Of a DNA stretch of 64,000 bases, positions 1 to 9,027 are shown piece after piece; position 1 is the first letter of the stretch, and every line of letters starts with the position of its first letter. Under the pieces are notes generated by a model, which worked only from the letters and a program-made list of their open reading frames with translations, made no database searches and had not been told where the DNA came from. Made by a program: the position numbers and the translations under genes. The stretch comes from an uncultured Aequorivita sp. (GTDB lineage Bacteria > Bacteroidota > Bacteroidia > Flavobacteriales > Flavobacteriaceae), in the NCBI GenBank assembly GCA_937125455.1, contig CAKZLK010000047.1:1-64000 (forward strand), written 5' to 3'.

Positions 1-84
1 TCATCTAATCATCTAATCATCTAATCATCTAATCATCTAATCATCTAATCATCTAATCATCTAATCATCTAATCATCTAATCAT
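1..84. repeat. Octamer tandem repeat (ATCTAATC)n
   Basis: Ten perfect head-to-tail copies of the octamer ATCTAATC occupy 3-82. A partial copy precedes them and a degraded copy (ATCCAATT) follows, and the last bases of the degraded copy reach the rnhB stop codon. The array runs off the left edge, so its full length is unknown. The unit is not a multiple of three and no gene covers it. It lies just downstream of rnhB. Confidence 0.95.
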
Positions 85-88
85 CCAA

Positions 89-664
89 TTAGAGCAACTT
101 AAAACTTTTCCTATGAAAATTAGTACTGCCGTGGATACGTATGGCTTCACGATGCTCTTTGGTTGGGTAGCCTTTGTTTTGTTTCCAGTTATATTGTGGA
201 TATTTTTCATGGAGGGCAGTCATATATTCGTCCCGATACGTTTTTGCCAAAATGGAAGCCGCGGCAATGTGCAAAAATTTACCATCGCCTTTTACCACAC
301 ATTCATAAGGTGTTTTTCCGAAAGATTTAAATCGGTTACCATCAATAGCGATAAACTCGGGAGCACAAGAGAGCCCTTCAATGGCACGGTGCATTCCTAA
401 AATGGAAGCATTCAAGATGTTTATTTTGTCAATCTCGGCCATCATTACGTGAACCACTTCAAAGCAGATGGCTTCTCGTTCAATAATATCTTTCAGTTCC
501 AGTCGTTTTTTTTCAGATAGCTGTTTGCTATCCGTTAAAAAAGGATGCTGAAAATCATCGGGAAGAATCACGGCTGCAGCGGTAACTGGTCCTGCCAAGC
601 AACCCCGGCCCGCTTCGTCTGTACCGCATTCCAATAAACTGGGATTAATTTTAAGTTTCAACAT
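89..664 (-). CDS. rnhB: Ribonuclease HII
   Basis: RNase HII cuts the RNA strand of RNA-DNA hybrids and starts removal of ribonucleotides misincorporated in DNA; it is cytoplasmic. The 191-residue length is normal for the family. The diagnostic motif GTDEAGRG lies at residues 14-21 and supplies the first acidic pair, D16 and E17. The later acidic residues are in AIDGNRF and in KGDGKF, which is followed by [12 protein letters not shown], the conserved family block. The ATG at 662-664 gives the usual short N-terminus. The gene is divergent from the porin gene at 727. Its stop codon touches the end of the octamer repeat, so no conventional terminator is seen. Confidence 0.97.
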   Translation of the reverse strand: MLKLKINPSLLECGTDEAGRGCLAGPVTAAAVILPDDFQHPFLTDSKQLSEKKRLELKDIIEREAICFEVVHVMMAEIDKINILNASILGMHRAIEGLSCAPEFIAIDGNRFKSFGKTPYECVVKGDGKFLHIAAASILAKTYRDEYMTALHEKYPQYNWKQNKGYPTKEHREAIRIHGSTNFHRKSFKLL

Positions 665-699
665 AAAAAATTAAAAATAAGTATTTCCGTTTAAAAATT

Positions 700-707
700 T
701 ACCTTTG
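700..707 (+). promoter_or_regulatory. Bacteroidota -7 box for the porin gene
   Basis: TACCTTTG matches the Bacteroidota -7 consensus TANNTTTG exactly and lies 19 nt before the ATG of the porin gene. No clear -33 TTTG is seen at the expected distance. Confidence 0.5.
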
Positions 708-726
708 CGCTGAAAGTTTACAACAG

Positions 727-2610
727 ATGAAAAACACACTTTTGCTATTCCTTTTTTTATGTGCCACGGCAACAGTGTTTTCGCAAACTCCCACTGCGAG
801 CAAAATTAAACCTCCGATTGACTATTACAAAATCATTTCAGCTGATCGCGACACTACGTATGTTGATACCACGCTTTCAATCAAGAAAAAATATAAATTC
901 AATTATCTAAGAAAAGATAATTTTGAATTGCTACAGTTTTCAAACGTGGGAGAAACCTATAATTCATTGGCATATTCATTTGATAGGTTGAACCTTAAGC
1001 CACTTTTTGCTGCACAGTCCCGCCATTTTAATTATAAAGAAATTGAAGATATAAACTATTTCAATGTCCCAACGCCGCTTACCGAGCTTTATTTTAAAAC
1101 TGCGTATGCCCAGGGACAACAACTAGACGCTTTTTTTACAGTGAATACCTCACCTCAGTTTAATTTTTCAATTGGTTATAAGGGTGTTCGTTCGCTTGGA
1201 AAGTACCAACACATTTTAACAAGCACGGGGAACTTTATTTTCACGTCAAATTATCACACAAAAAACAAACGCTACACTGCTAGAATCCATGTTGCGGAGC
1301 AGGATTTGTTTAATCAAGAGAACGGTGGGTTGACAGACAACTCTTTGGCGCTTTTTATTAATGATGATCCCGAATTTCGCGATCGAGGAAGACTGGACGT
1401 AAAGTTTGAGAATGCCGAAAACAAACTGGAGGGGTTGCGTTTTTATGGTGATCATTATTACGAATTGCTCAGCCAGCGTGACAGTACAGGATATTCGGTC
1501 TTGACTATCGGAAATGTTTTGAGTTATGAAGATAAATTTTTTCGATATAACCAAACTGCACCTTACGCAGCGTATGGGCCATCGTATGAAACGGCAAATT
1601 TATTCAAAAGAACTAAGCTAGAAGATTTCAATGTAAAGGCGTATGCTGATTTTGATAATTCACTTATCGGAAAAATAACGGCTTGGGCTGGATATAACGA
1701 TTTTAATTACGGCTATAATTCTGTCTTGATTTTAGATGAAGAACGAATTCCAAACAGAATTAAAGGCAACATTATTGAGGCAGGTGCTTCTTACGAAAAA
1801 GAATACCGTGGGTTTAAACTTTCAGGGAAAGGGGCGATAAATGTGGCTGGCGATTTTGACGGAAATTATCTACAAGGCGCAGCTTCCTATGATTTGAATG
1901 ATGAATACAGTGCCAAGGCTTCCTTAACCGTTCATTCTGTGGCGCCAAATTTCAACTTTTTACTCTATCAAAACGATTATCAGAACTATAACTGGAAAAA
2001 CGAATTGAACAATGTAAAAACCCAAGAATTGAAGTTTGAGATCAACACCAAAAAATTCGGGAATGCTTCGGTAAGTTATACTGGTATAGATGATTATGCT
2101 TACTTTGGGATCAAAGCGAATGATAGCACACCTTCGCCTATACAAGCTTCTGAAAGGGTGGATTATTTAAAAATAAAAGCTGAAAAAGAATTTACCTTTG
2201 GGGCATTTGCTTTGGATAATACCATACTATACCAGCAGGTATTGAGTGGTGATAATATTTTTAATGTACCTCAAATCATTACCCGTAATTCAATTTACTA
2301 CCAAGATCACTGGTTTAAACGGGCATTGTTTATGCAAACAGGTGTTACTTTAAAATATTTCACACAATATAATATGAACGCATATGATCCTGTACTTGCG
2401 GAATTTTATGTGCAGAACAATCAGGAATTGGGTGGTTTTCCTTTGGTAGACATTTTCTTTAATGCCAAAATACGGCAAACGCGTATTTTCTTTGTGTATG
2501 AAAACTTCACTTCCATCTTTGCCAGTAAAAACGAATATTTTTCAGCACCTGGTTACCCTTATCGGGACAATGTATTACGGTTTGGGTTGGTTTGGAATTT
2601 CTTCCTATAA
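727..2610 (+). CDS. Putative outer-membrane beta-barrel porin
   Basis: A 627-residue protein with a signal peptide of about 19 residues, cleaved after a VFSQ-type site typical of flavobacteria. The rest alternates short aromatic and polar strands, as in a beta-barrel, and ends in an aromatic-rich final strand (FGLVWNFFL). The pattern fits the large 'putative porin' family of Bacteroidota. The substrate is not evident. The gene has its own promoter-like box and is followed directly by a terminator, so it is probably transcribed alone. Family assignment is from overall pattern, not from a catalytic motif. Confidence 0.75.
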   Translation: MKNTLLLFLFLCATATVFSQTPTASKIKPPIDYYKIISADRDTTYVDTTLSIKKKYKFNYLRKDNFELLQFSNVGETYNSLAYSFDRLNLKPLFAAQSRHFNYKEIEDINYFNVPTPLTELYFKTAYAQGQQLDAFFTVNTSPQFNFSIGYKGVRSLGKYQHILTSTGNFIFTSNYHTKNKRYTARIHVAEQDLFNQENGGLTDNSLALFINDDPEFRDRGRLDVKFENAENKLEGLRFYGDHYYELLSQRDSTGYSVLTIGNVLSYEDKFFRYNQTAPYAAYGPSYETANLFKRTKLEDFNVKAYADFDNSLIGKITAWAGYNDFNYGYNSVLILDEERIPNRIKGNIIEAGASYEKEYRGFKLSGKGAINVAGDFDGNYLQGAASYDLNDEYSAKASLTVHSVAPNFNFLLYQNDYQNYNWKNELNNVKTQELKFEINTKKFGNASVSYTGIDDYAYFGIKANDSTPSPIQASERVDYLKIKAEKEFTFGAFALDNTILYQQVLSGDNIFNVPQIITRNSIYYQDHWFKRALFMQTGVTLKYFTQYNMNAYDPVLAEFYVQNNQELGGFPLVDIFFNAKIRQTRIFFVYENFTSIFASKNEYFSAPGYPYRDNVLRFGLVWNFFL

Positions 2611-2642
2611 AAAAACCCGCCAAAGCGACGGGTTAGTTTTTT
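2611..2642. terminator. Rho-independent terminator
   Basis: The stem AACCCG (2614-2619) and CGGGTT (2629-2634) is followed by a T-rich run on the plus strand and preceded by an A run. It can serve both the porin gene and the convergent acyl-CoA dehydrogenase gene. Confidence 0.8.
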
Positions 2643-2699
2643 ATCTAGTCGAGTACTTCGACTTTGCTCAGAATAAATTATTTGAGATCTAGGTTTTTC

Positions 2700-3842
2700 T
2701 TAATCCCTTAAAAGTCCTCTAGAAATCACAATCTTTTGAATCTCTGAAGTTCCTTCGTAAATCTGGGTGATTTTCGCATCGCGCATCAAACGTTCTACAT
2801 GATACTCTTTCACATAGCCGTTTCCGCCGTGAACCTGAACTGCCTCAATGGTAACATCCATGGCAGTTTGCGATGCAAATAATTTTGCCATAGCGCCACT
2901 CATATCATAGTTATTGCCTTGGTCTTTATCCCACGCTGCTTTCATTACCAAATGGCGAGCTGCAGTAATTGATGTGTGCATATCGGCCAATTTGAATGCA
3001 ATAGCTTGGTGATTGCAAATTTCAGTGCCAAACGCTTTGCGCACTTTTGAATATTCACGAGCCAAATCATAAGCTCCAGCTGCAATTCCCAAAGCTTGGG
3101 CCGCAATACCGATACGTCCTCCTGAAAGGGTTTTCATTGCGAACGTAAAACCGAAACCATCTTCACCAATTCGGTTTTCCTTTGGAACTTTCACATCGTT
3201 AAATATCAAAGAATGAGTATCGCTTCCACGTATGCCCAATTTGTCTTCTTTTGGGCCAATTTCAAAACCTTCCCAGCCTTTTTCAACGATAAAGGCGTTT
3301 ATGCCTTTGTGTTTTTTCTCTTTATGTGTTTGTGCAATCACTAAATAATAATCTGCAGAACCTCCGTTGGTAATCCAGTTTTTAGTACCGTTCAAAATAT
3401 AATGATCGCCATCTTCAATCGCTGTGGTTTTTTGGGAAGTAGCATCACTACCAGCTTCAGGTTCGCTCAAGCAAAATGCGCCAAGTTTTTCACCTGTAGT
3501 AAGTTTGGTAAGATATTTTTGTTTTTGTTCTTCCGTGCCATACTTTTCAAGTCCGTAACAAACCAAAGAGTTGTTTACGGAAACAATTACTGAGCAGGAA
3601 GCATCAATTTTGCTTAGTTCCTCCATAACCAAAACATAGCTCATGGTGTCCATTCCGCCACCGCCATATTTTGGATCAACCATCATTCCCATAAAGCCGA
3701 GTTCGCCCATTTTTTTGACTTGTTCGGCAGGAAATTTTTGAAGGTTATCACGTTCTATAACGCCCGGAAGCAATTCGGTACGGGCAAAATCGCGAGCGGC
3801 GTCGCGAATCATTATCTGTTCTTCGGATAGACTGAAATCCAT
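2700..3842 (-). CDS. Acyl-CoA dehydrogenase (short-chain type)
   Basis: A FAD enzyme that oxidises acyl-CoA to trans-2-enoyl-CoA in fatty-acid or branched-chain amino-acid breakdown. I start it at the ATG at 3840-3842 (MDFSLSEEQ), which is the canonical N-terminus and gives 380 residues; the reading frame stays open 28 codons further upstream, but those residues do not look like the family. The FAD/substrate block CLSEPEAGSD and the C-terminal IYEGTSEIQ, whose first glutamate is the usual catalytic base in this family, are both intact. The gene is alone, convergent with the porin gene and divergent from anmK. Confidence 0.95.
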   Translation of the reverse strand: MDFSLSEEQIMIRDAARDFARTELLPGVIERDNLQKFPAEQVKKMGELGFMGMMVDPKYGGGGMDTMSYVLVMEELSKIDASCSVIVSVNNSLVCYGLEKYGTEEQKQKYLTKLTTGEKLGAFCLSEPEAGSDATSQKTTAIEDGDHYILNGTKNWITNGGSADYYLVIAQTHKEKKHKGINAFIVEKGWEGFEIGPKEDKLGIRGSDTHSLIFNDVKVPKENRIGEDGFGFTFAMKTLSGGRIGIAAQALGIAAGAYDLAREYSKVRKAFGTEICNHQAIAFKLADMHTSITAARHLVMKAAWDKDQGNNYDMSGAMAKLFASQTAMDVTIEAVQVHGGNGYVKEYHVERLMRDAKITQIYEGTSEIQKIVISRGLLRD

Positions 3843-3883
3843 AGGCTTTTTGTAAGTAAAAATTTTGTTATAATAAGAAAGGG

Positions 3884-3891
3884 CAAAGGTA
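3884..3891 (-). promoter_or_regulatory. -7 box for acyl-CoA dehydrogenase
   Basis: CAAAGGTA on the plus strand reads TACCTTTG on the minus strand, an exact TANNTTTG, 41 nt before the ATG at 3842. This supports the downstream start. No -33 box at ideal spacing is seen. Confidence 0.5.
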
Positions 3892-3902
3892 CTTATAAAA
3901 AG

Positions 3903-4003
3903 CAAATTCCAAAATACAAATCCCAATTTCCAAAAGCTTTGCGGCGGTTTGCAACTTTGATATTTTAATTATTTGGAATTTGGTGCTTGTGATTTGGAAT
4001 TTT
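3903..4003. repeat. Degenerate TTTGGAATTTG repeat pair (inverted)
   Basis: The divergent intergenic region carries an AT-rich motif of the type GATTTGGAATTTG in both orientations: minus-strand copies at about 3903-3937 and plus-strand copies at about 3971-4003. The same motif recurs at 25276-25335 upstream of pdhA. It looks like a dispersed intergenic repeat rather than coding sequence. Confidence 0.6.
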
Positions 4004-4026
4004 TAGGCTCTTCCTTGCTATCTTTA
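3993..4026 (+). promoter_or_regulatory. Promoter of anmK
   Basis: TTTG at 3993-3996, a 22-nt spacer, then TATCTTTA (4019-4026), which matches TANNTTTG at all but the last base. The -33 element is supplied by the TTTGGAATTTG repeat. Confidence 0.45.
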
Positions 4027-4047
4027 GATTTCAAACATTTATAAAAA

Positions 4048-5109
4048 TTGAAAAAGAACAACTACCATATTATTGGCGTAATGAGCGGTACTTCGCTGGA
4101 CGGTATTGATTTGGCTGAAATAATTTTTAATTATTTCAAAGGCACATGGAGCTTCAAGATTATTACTGCTGAGACCGTTCCGTATTCGTTGTTTTGGAAA
4201 ACTGAATTGAGAGAAGCAATCAATTATTCCAAAGAACAATTGGAACGACTCGATTTTAAATACACCGAGAAGCTTTCCGAAGAAATTTTAAAATTCATTA
4301 AAAAACACAACATTAATGAAATTGATGCTGTCTGCAGTCACGGGCATACCATTTTGCACCAACCAGAAAAAGGGTTTACATATCAAATAGGCAACTTGCC
4401 GCGTATTTCGAAAATGCTTGGTCAAACAGTAGTCTGCGATTTTCGCGTGCAGGATGTATCGCTTGGTGGGCAGGGGGCTCCGTTGGTCCCAATTGGCGAT
4501 CGATTGCTTTTTTCAGAATATGATTATTGCTTGAATTTGGGTGGTTTTGCGAACTGTTCTTTTGAAAAAAATGGCGAACGGGTTGCTTTTGATATTTGTC
4601 CCGTAAACATTGTTTTGAATGAATATGCCGAAAAACTTGGAAAGGATTTTGACGAAAGTGGAAAAATTGCTGCTTCGGGTAATGTGAATGAAACCTTGCT
4701 TGACAAACTAAACACACTTTCTTTTTACACTAAAAAACCCCCGAAATCCTTGGGTTTGGAATGGGTAAAGGAACATATCTTTCCACTTTTGGACACTTCT
4801 GGAATTTCTTCTAAAGATATTTTACGAACTTTTGTTGAGCATATTGCTATGCAACTTGCAAATCAGTTTTCTACGAATGCTTCGGTTTTGATAACTGGAG
4901 GTGGCGTATATAATTCTTTTTTGATTGAAAGACTAAATAAAATCGCACAGGTAGAAACAGCAATTCCTTTTCGAGAAATTGTGGAATACAAGGAAGCGTT
5001 GATTTTTGGGCTTTTGGGTGTTTTGAAATTACGTGGTGAAGTGAATTGTTTGGCAAGTGTTACTGGGTCAGAACGCAACCATTCTTCAGGTAAAATTTTC
5101 TTCCTATAA
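4048..5109 (+). CDS. anmK: Anhydro-N-acetylmuramic acid kinase
   Basis: AnmK phosphorylates and opens 1,6-anhydro-MurNAc during peptidoglycan recycling in the cytoplasm. The N-terminal ATP-binding block GVMSGTSLDGID (residues 10-21) is diagnostic, and the motifs SHGHTILHQP, GGFANCS and LITGGGVYNSF follow in the right order. The 353-residue length is typical. The start is a TTG at 4048; the next in-frame ATG, at 4081, would cut into the kinase motif, so TTG is preferred. It sits downstream of the divergent acyl-CoA dehydrogenase and upstream of the amino-acid dehydrogenase in the same orientation. Confidence 0.95.
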   Translation: MKKNNYHIIGVMSGTSLDGIDLAEIIFNYFKGTWSFKIITAETVPYSLFWKTELREAINYSKEQLERLDFKYTEKLSEEILKFIKKHNINEIDAVCSHGHTILHQPEKGFTYQIGNLPRISKMLGQTVVCDFRVQDVSLGGQGAPLVPIGDRLLFSEYDYCLNLGGFANCSFEKNGERVAFDICPVNIVLNEYAEKLGKDFDESGKIAASGNVNETLLDKLNTLSFYTKKPPKSLGLEWVKEHIFPLLDTSGISSKDILRTFVEHIAMQLANQFSTNASVLITGGGVYNSFLIERLNKIAQVETAIPFREIVEYKEALIFGLLGVLKLRGEVNCLASVTGSERNHSSGKIFFL

Positions 5110-5148
5110 ATTTTACTTAAAATAAATATAAACCCCTCACAAGTTTTT

Positions 5149-5156
5149 TATATTTG
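5149..5156 (+). promoter_or_regulatory. -7 box for the amino-acid dehydrogenase
   Basis: TATATTTG is an exact TANNTTTG, 51 nt before the ATG at 5208. The -33 box is not clear. Confidence 0.4.
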
Positions 5157-5207
5157 TCATCAGAGTCCAAAGCCTTGGCAATGGACAATTTTAACTCTCC
5201 GCATTAA

Positions 5208-6434
5208 ATGAAGGAATTACTTAAAAAGTACGAAGACAAAGAACCCGAAATAGTTTTTCACTGGAATGACCCCGAAACCGAAGCCGAAGGCTGGACGGTC
5301 ATCAACTCCTTGCGCGGTGGTGCTGCCGGTGGCGGAACCCGTATGCGAAAAGGTTTAGATATGAATGAAGTGCTTTCATTAGCCAAAACCATGGAAGTAA
5401 AGTTTACTGTTTCCGGCCCAGCTATTGGCGGCGCAAAAAGCGGAATTAATTTTGACCCCTCAGACCCGCGTAAAAAGGGTGTTTTGGAGCGTTGGTACAA
5501 AGCCGTTTCACCTTTGCTAAAAGCTTATTACGGAACTGGCGGCGATTTGAATGTGGATGAAATCCACGAAGTGATTCCAATTACCGAGCAAAGTGGTGTT
5601 TGGCATCCACAGGAAGGTGTTTTTAACGGGCACTTTTCACCAACAGAAGCTGACAAAATTAACCGTATTGGTCAATTGCGCCAAGGTGTAATAAAAGTTT
5701 TGGAGAACGTAAATTTTTCTCCCGATGTTTCCCGTAAATACACTGTAGCCGATATGATTACAGGTTATGGCGTTGCGGAAGCCGTTCGTCATTATTACGA
5801 TATTTATGGCGGAAGCGTAAAAGGGAAACGTGCCATAGTGCAAGGCTTTGGGAATGTTGGTGCTGCTGCGGCGTACTATCTTTCGCAAATGGAGGCCAAA
5901 ATAGTTGGAATTATTGACCGCGATGGTGGGATTATCAATAAGGATGGTTTTTCTTTTGAAGAGATAAAACAATTATTTCTCAATAAGGACGGCAATACGT
6001 TGATTGCGGATAATATGATTCCTTTTGAAGAAATCAACGATAAAATCTGGAAACTGGAAACAGAGATTTTTGCACCATGCGCTGCTTCACGTTTGATTAC
6101 CAAAGAACAGATTTCAGAAATGATAGAAACTGGACTAGAGGTTATAAGTTGTGGCGCAAATGTTCCTTTTGCCGACAAAGAAATTTTCTTCGGATCCATT
6201 ATGGAGTTTACAGACGAACGAGTAAGTTTAATTCCGGATTTCATTAGTAATTGTGGTATGGCACGAGTTTTTGCTTATTTTATGGAGCGTAAAGTACAAA
6301 TGACAGATGAAGCTATTTTTAATGACACCTCCATCACGATCAGGAATGCTATCCAAAATACTTTTAATAACAACAGTACAAAGACTAATATTAGTAAAAC
6401 CGCTTTTGAAATTGCGCTGAAGCAGTTATTATAA
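5208..6434 (+). CDS. Glu/Leu/Phe/Val dehydrogenase
   Basis: An NAD(P)-dependent amino-acid dehydrogenase that converts an amino acid to its 2-oxo acid and ammonia. It has 408 residues. The N-terminal catalytic domain holds the conserved RGGAAGGGTRM block and the GPAIGGAKSGI block, whose lysine lies in the conserved catalytic stretch. The Rossmann domain begins at about residue 205 with AIVQGFGNVGAAAA. Which substrate is used (Leu, Glu, Val or Phe) cannot be decided from the motifs. It precedes the NhaD gene by 21 nt and may be co-transcribed with it. Confidence 0.92.
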   Translation: MKELLKKYEDKEPEIVFHWNDPETEAEGWTVINSLRGGAAGGGTRMRKGLDMNEVLSLAKTMEVKFTVSGPAIGGAKSGINFDPSDPRKKGVLERWYKAVSPLLKAYYGTGGDLNVDEIHEVIPITEQSGVWHPQEGVFNGHFSPTEADKINRIGQLRQGVIKVLENVNFSPDVSRKYTVADMITGYGVAEAVRHYYDIYGGSVKGKRAIVQGFGNVGAAAAYYLSQMEAKIVGIIDRDGGIINKDGFSFEEIKQLFLNKDGNTLIADNMIPFEEINDKIWKLETEIFAPCAASRLITKEQISEMIETGLEVISCGANVPFADKEIFFGSIMEFTDERVSLIPDFISNCGMARVFAYFMERKVQMTDEAIFNDTSITIRNAIQNTFNNNSTKTNISKTAFEIALKQLL

Positions 6435-6455
6435 TTAACAGAAACCAACTATAGT

Positions 6456-7835
6456 ATGGCATCAATAATCATTTTAATTTTCGTTATAGGGTATCTTTCC
6501 ATCACTTTGGAGCACCCTCTAAAACTGGATAAAACTGTACCTGCACTAATTATGGCTTCCCTCATCTGGGCAGTTCTGGCAATTGGCTTTATGAATGGCT
6601 GGTTTGATGTTATTAATGGTGAAGAACAGGCATTTAATTTTCTTTCCGGCGGGGAATCAGCGATGGAAGGTTTTGAGGGAACGTTGCTTCATCATCTAGG
6701 AAAAACAGCCGAAATACTAATATTTCTTATTGGCGCGATGACGATTGTTGAAATAATTGATCTTCACCGAGGTTTTGAAATTCTTAAAAGCGCAGTCCAT
6801 ACCAAAAGCAAAAGAAAACTGCTTTGGATTATTGGGATATTGGCATTCTTTCTTTCAGCAATTATAGATAACCTTACTGCAACTATTGTTTTGATTACAC
6901 TTTTAAGAAAGTTGATTCATAAAAGAGAAGATAGAATTTGGTATGCAGCTTTAGTTGTTATTGCTGCAAATGCCGGGGGTGCTTGGTCTCCCATTGGAGA
7001 CGTTACCACAACCATGCTTTGGATTGCCAAGAAAATTACTGCTGGCGGATTGATAGAATTCGTGGTATTGCCATCCATAGTATGTTTTGCGATTCCATAT
7101 TTAATTGCCAGCTATATGCCCGCTTTTCGAGGAACTATTGAAGTAGACGCTCGTGAGGACAAGGACGAGGAAAAACTTTTGAGCAGCAAAACAATGCTCT
7201 TTTTAGGATTGGGAATGATAATTTCTGTGCCCGTATTTAAAACCGTGACGCATTTGCCACCCTATATGGGAATGATGCTGGCACTTGGTGTAGTTTGGCT
7301 GGTTTCAGAGTACATACACCCTGAAGAAGATTTCAGCAAAGAGAGAAGGCATTTGTATTCTGCCCATAAAGCATTATCGCGCATTGAAATTTCTAGCATT
7401 CTTTTCTTCCTTGGAATTTTGATGGCCGTGGCAGGATTGGAATCTTTGGTGTATGGAGTTGTGAATGGAGAAGAAGTAGGTACGCTTCGTTATGTTGCTG
7501 AGGTGCTACAGCGTGCCATACCGAATCAGGATATTGTTATCTTGTTGTTGGGTGTTCTATCCGCAATTATTGATAACGTACCTTTGGTTGCAGCTTCCAT
7601 GGGAATGTATGATATGCCCATAGATTCGGTTCTTTGGCACTTTATTGCTTACTCTGCGGGAACAGGAGGAAGTATGCTCATTATTGGCTCTGCCGCTGGT
7701 GTGGCAGCAATGGGCATGGAGCGTATAGATTTCATCTGGTATCTTAAAAAGATAACTTGGCTTGCCTTTGTCGGTTTCATAGCAGGGGCAGGTGTGTTTC
7801 TTTTATTCGAGAGGGTCTTATTTCACCATACCTAA
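6456..7835 (+). CDS. nhaD: Na+/H+ antiporter, NhaD type
   Basis: A 459-residue inner-membrane protein with about eleven hydrophobic segments. Two pseudo-repeated motifs, SAIIDNLTATIVL and SAIIDNVPLVAA, lie in the two halves of the protein, and the NAGGAWSPIGDVTTTM stretch follows the first. These are the hallmark of NhaD and the wider ion-transporter superfamily, where the aspartates carry ions. Exchange of Na+ or Li+ for H+ is the expected role, which fits a marine or brackish lifestyle. It follows the amino-acid dehydrogenase by 21 nt and precedes exbB by 48 nt. Confidence 0.93.
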   Translation: MASIIILIFVIGYLSITLEHPLKLDKTVPALIMASLIWAVLAIGFMNGWFDVINGEEQAFNFLSGGESAMEGFEGTLLHHLGKTAEILIFLIGAMTIVEIIDLHRGFEILKSAVHTKSKRKLLWIIGILAFFLSAIIDNLTATIVLITLLRKLIHKREDRIWYAALVVIAANAGGAWSPIGDVTTTMLWIAKKITAGGLIEFVVLPSIVCFAIPYLIASYMPAFRGTIEVDAREDKDEEKLLSSKTMLFLGLGMIISVPVFKTVTHLPPYMGMMLALGVVWLVSEYIHPEEDFSKERRHLYSAHKALSRIEISSILFFLGILMAVAGLESLVYGVVNGEEVGTLRYVAEVLQRAIPNQDIVILLLGVLSAIIDNVPLVAASMGMYDMPIDSVLWHFIAYSAGTGGSMLIIGSAAGVAAMGMERIDFIWYLKKITWLAFVGFIAGAGVFLLFERVLFHHT

Positions 7836-7883
7836 CAATTTCTGAAGTCTAATTTCGTTATTCACTAAAATAAAACCTTTTTT

Positions 7884-8582
7884 ATGCTAAACTTCTTTAT
7901 TCAAGAGGGTGCTGATGTTGCACAAGATCTTGAACCAGTTGCCCAAGAGAAAACCCTTTCCATAATGGATCTTTTAATGACAGGGGGTGTTGCAGGACAA
8001 ATAATTATTGCGGTACTTTTTGTGCTTCTTTTTGTAGCGGTCTATATTTATTTTGAAAGAATTTTTGCAATAAAAGCAGCCTCAAAAATGGACGGCAATT
8101 TCATGAATCAAATCCGCGATCATGTTGCAAAAGGAAATATTCAGGCTGCAAAAGTGCTTTGCGCCCAGAGCAATACACCGGTTTCTCATTTAACTGAAAA
8201 AGGAATTTCCAGAATTGGAAGCCCTTTGGAAGACATAAATACTGCCATTGAAAACGCAGGCCGACTTGAGGTTTATAAACTTGAAAAGAACGTAAGTGTT
8301 CTTGCTACAATTGCTGGAGCTGCGCCAATGATTGGTTTCTTAGGAACCGTAATCGGGATGGTTTTGGCATTTCACCAATTGGCAACCAGTAGCGGTCAAG
8401 CCGAAATGGGAAGCCTTGCAGAAGGCATCTATACAGCTATGACAACAACTGTTGCAGGTTTGATCGTAGGTATTATAGCCTATATGGGATACAATCATTT
8501 GGTGGTGCGAACAGATAAAGTAGTACATCAAATGGAGGCCACTGCCGTTGATTTCCTTGACATGCTAAACGAACCTGTTTAA
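7884..8582 (+). CDS. exbB: ExbB/TolQ/MotA proton-channel protein
   Basis: The proton-channel subunit that, with ExbD, energises TonB for outer-membrane transport. It has 232 residues, with one hydrophobic segment at about 37-60 (IIIAVLFVLLFVAVYIY) and a paired C-terminal hydrophobic region containing the family blocks ATIAGAAPMIGFLGTVIGM and GIYTAMTTTVAGLIVG. Its stop overlaps the exbD start by one base (TAATG), so the two are translationally coupled. The third partner, a TonB-like protein, follows exbD. Confidence 0.95.
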   Translation: MLNFFIQEGADVAQDLEPVAQEKTLSIMDLLMTGGVAGQIIIAVLFVLLFVAVYIYFERIFAIKAASKMDGNFMNQIRDHVAKGNIQAAKVLCAQSNTPVSHLTEKGISRIGSPLEDINTAIENAGRLEVYKLEKNVSVLATIAGAAPMIGFLGTVIGMVLAFHQLATSSGQAEMGSLAEGIYTAMTTTVAGLIVGIIAYMGYNHLVVRTDKVVHQMEATAVDFLDMLNEPV

Positions 8583-8974
8583 TGAATTTAAGAGGAAGAA
8601 ATAAAGTAAGCGCCGAGTTCAGCATGAGTTCCATGACAGATATAGTATTTCTGTTATTGGTCTTTTTCCTGCTCACTTCACCCGCAATAACACCAGATGC
8701 TTTGGATTTAATACTTCCAAAAGCAAAAGGGAAAACTTCAAACGTACAGAAAGCTTCTGTTAGCATTACAAAGGATGGGGCTTATTATGTAAACAAAGAA
8801 CGCGTTAGTGAGTACAGCATTGAAAGCGAACTTAAAAAGGCACTAGCGGGACAGGATGAGCCTACAGTAATTTTGCGAGCCGAGGAAGGCGTACCAATAG
8901 AAGATGCAGTATTTGTAATGGATATTGCTAATAAAAATAACTTTAAGGTTGTTCTTGCCGTACGACCAAATTAA
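8582..8974 (+). CDS. exbD: ExbD/TolR biopolymer transport protein
   Basis: A 130-residue protein with a cytoplasmic N-terminus and one membrane segment (residues about 18-38) that begins with MTDIVFLLLVFFLL; the aspartate there is the proton-binding residue of the family. The C-terminal periplasmic part is the usual small ExbD domain. It is coupled to exbB by a one-base overlap and followed 53 nt later by the TonB-like gene. Confidence 0.95.
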   Translation: MNLRGRNKVSAEFSMSSMTDIVFLLLVFFLLTSPAITPDALDLILPKAKGKTSNVQKASVSITKDGAYYVNKERVSEYSIESELKKALAGQDEPTVILRAEEGVPIEDAVFVMDIANKNNFKVVLAVRPN

Positions 8975-9027
8975 GCATTACTTCGCTACGGCATATTTTT
9001 TGAAAAAGAAAAAGTTAATTCCTTACC

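Noticed and set aside
2700-3926. 408-residue form of the acyl-CoA dehydrogenase
   Set aside because: The first 28 codons are hydrophobic and unlike the family; a -7 box (3884-3891) sits inside them and the usual MDFSLSEEQ start follows.
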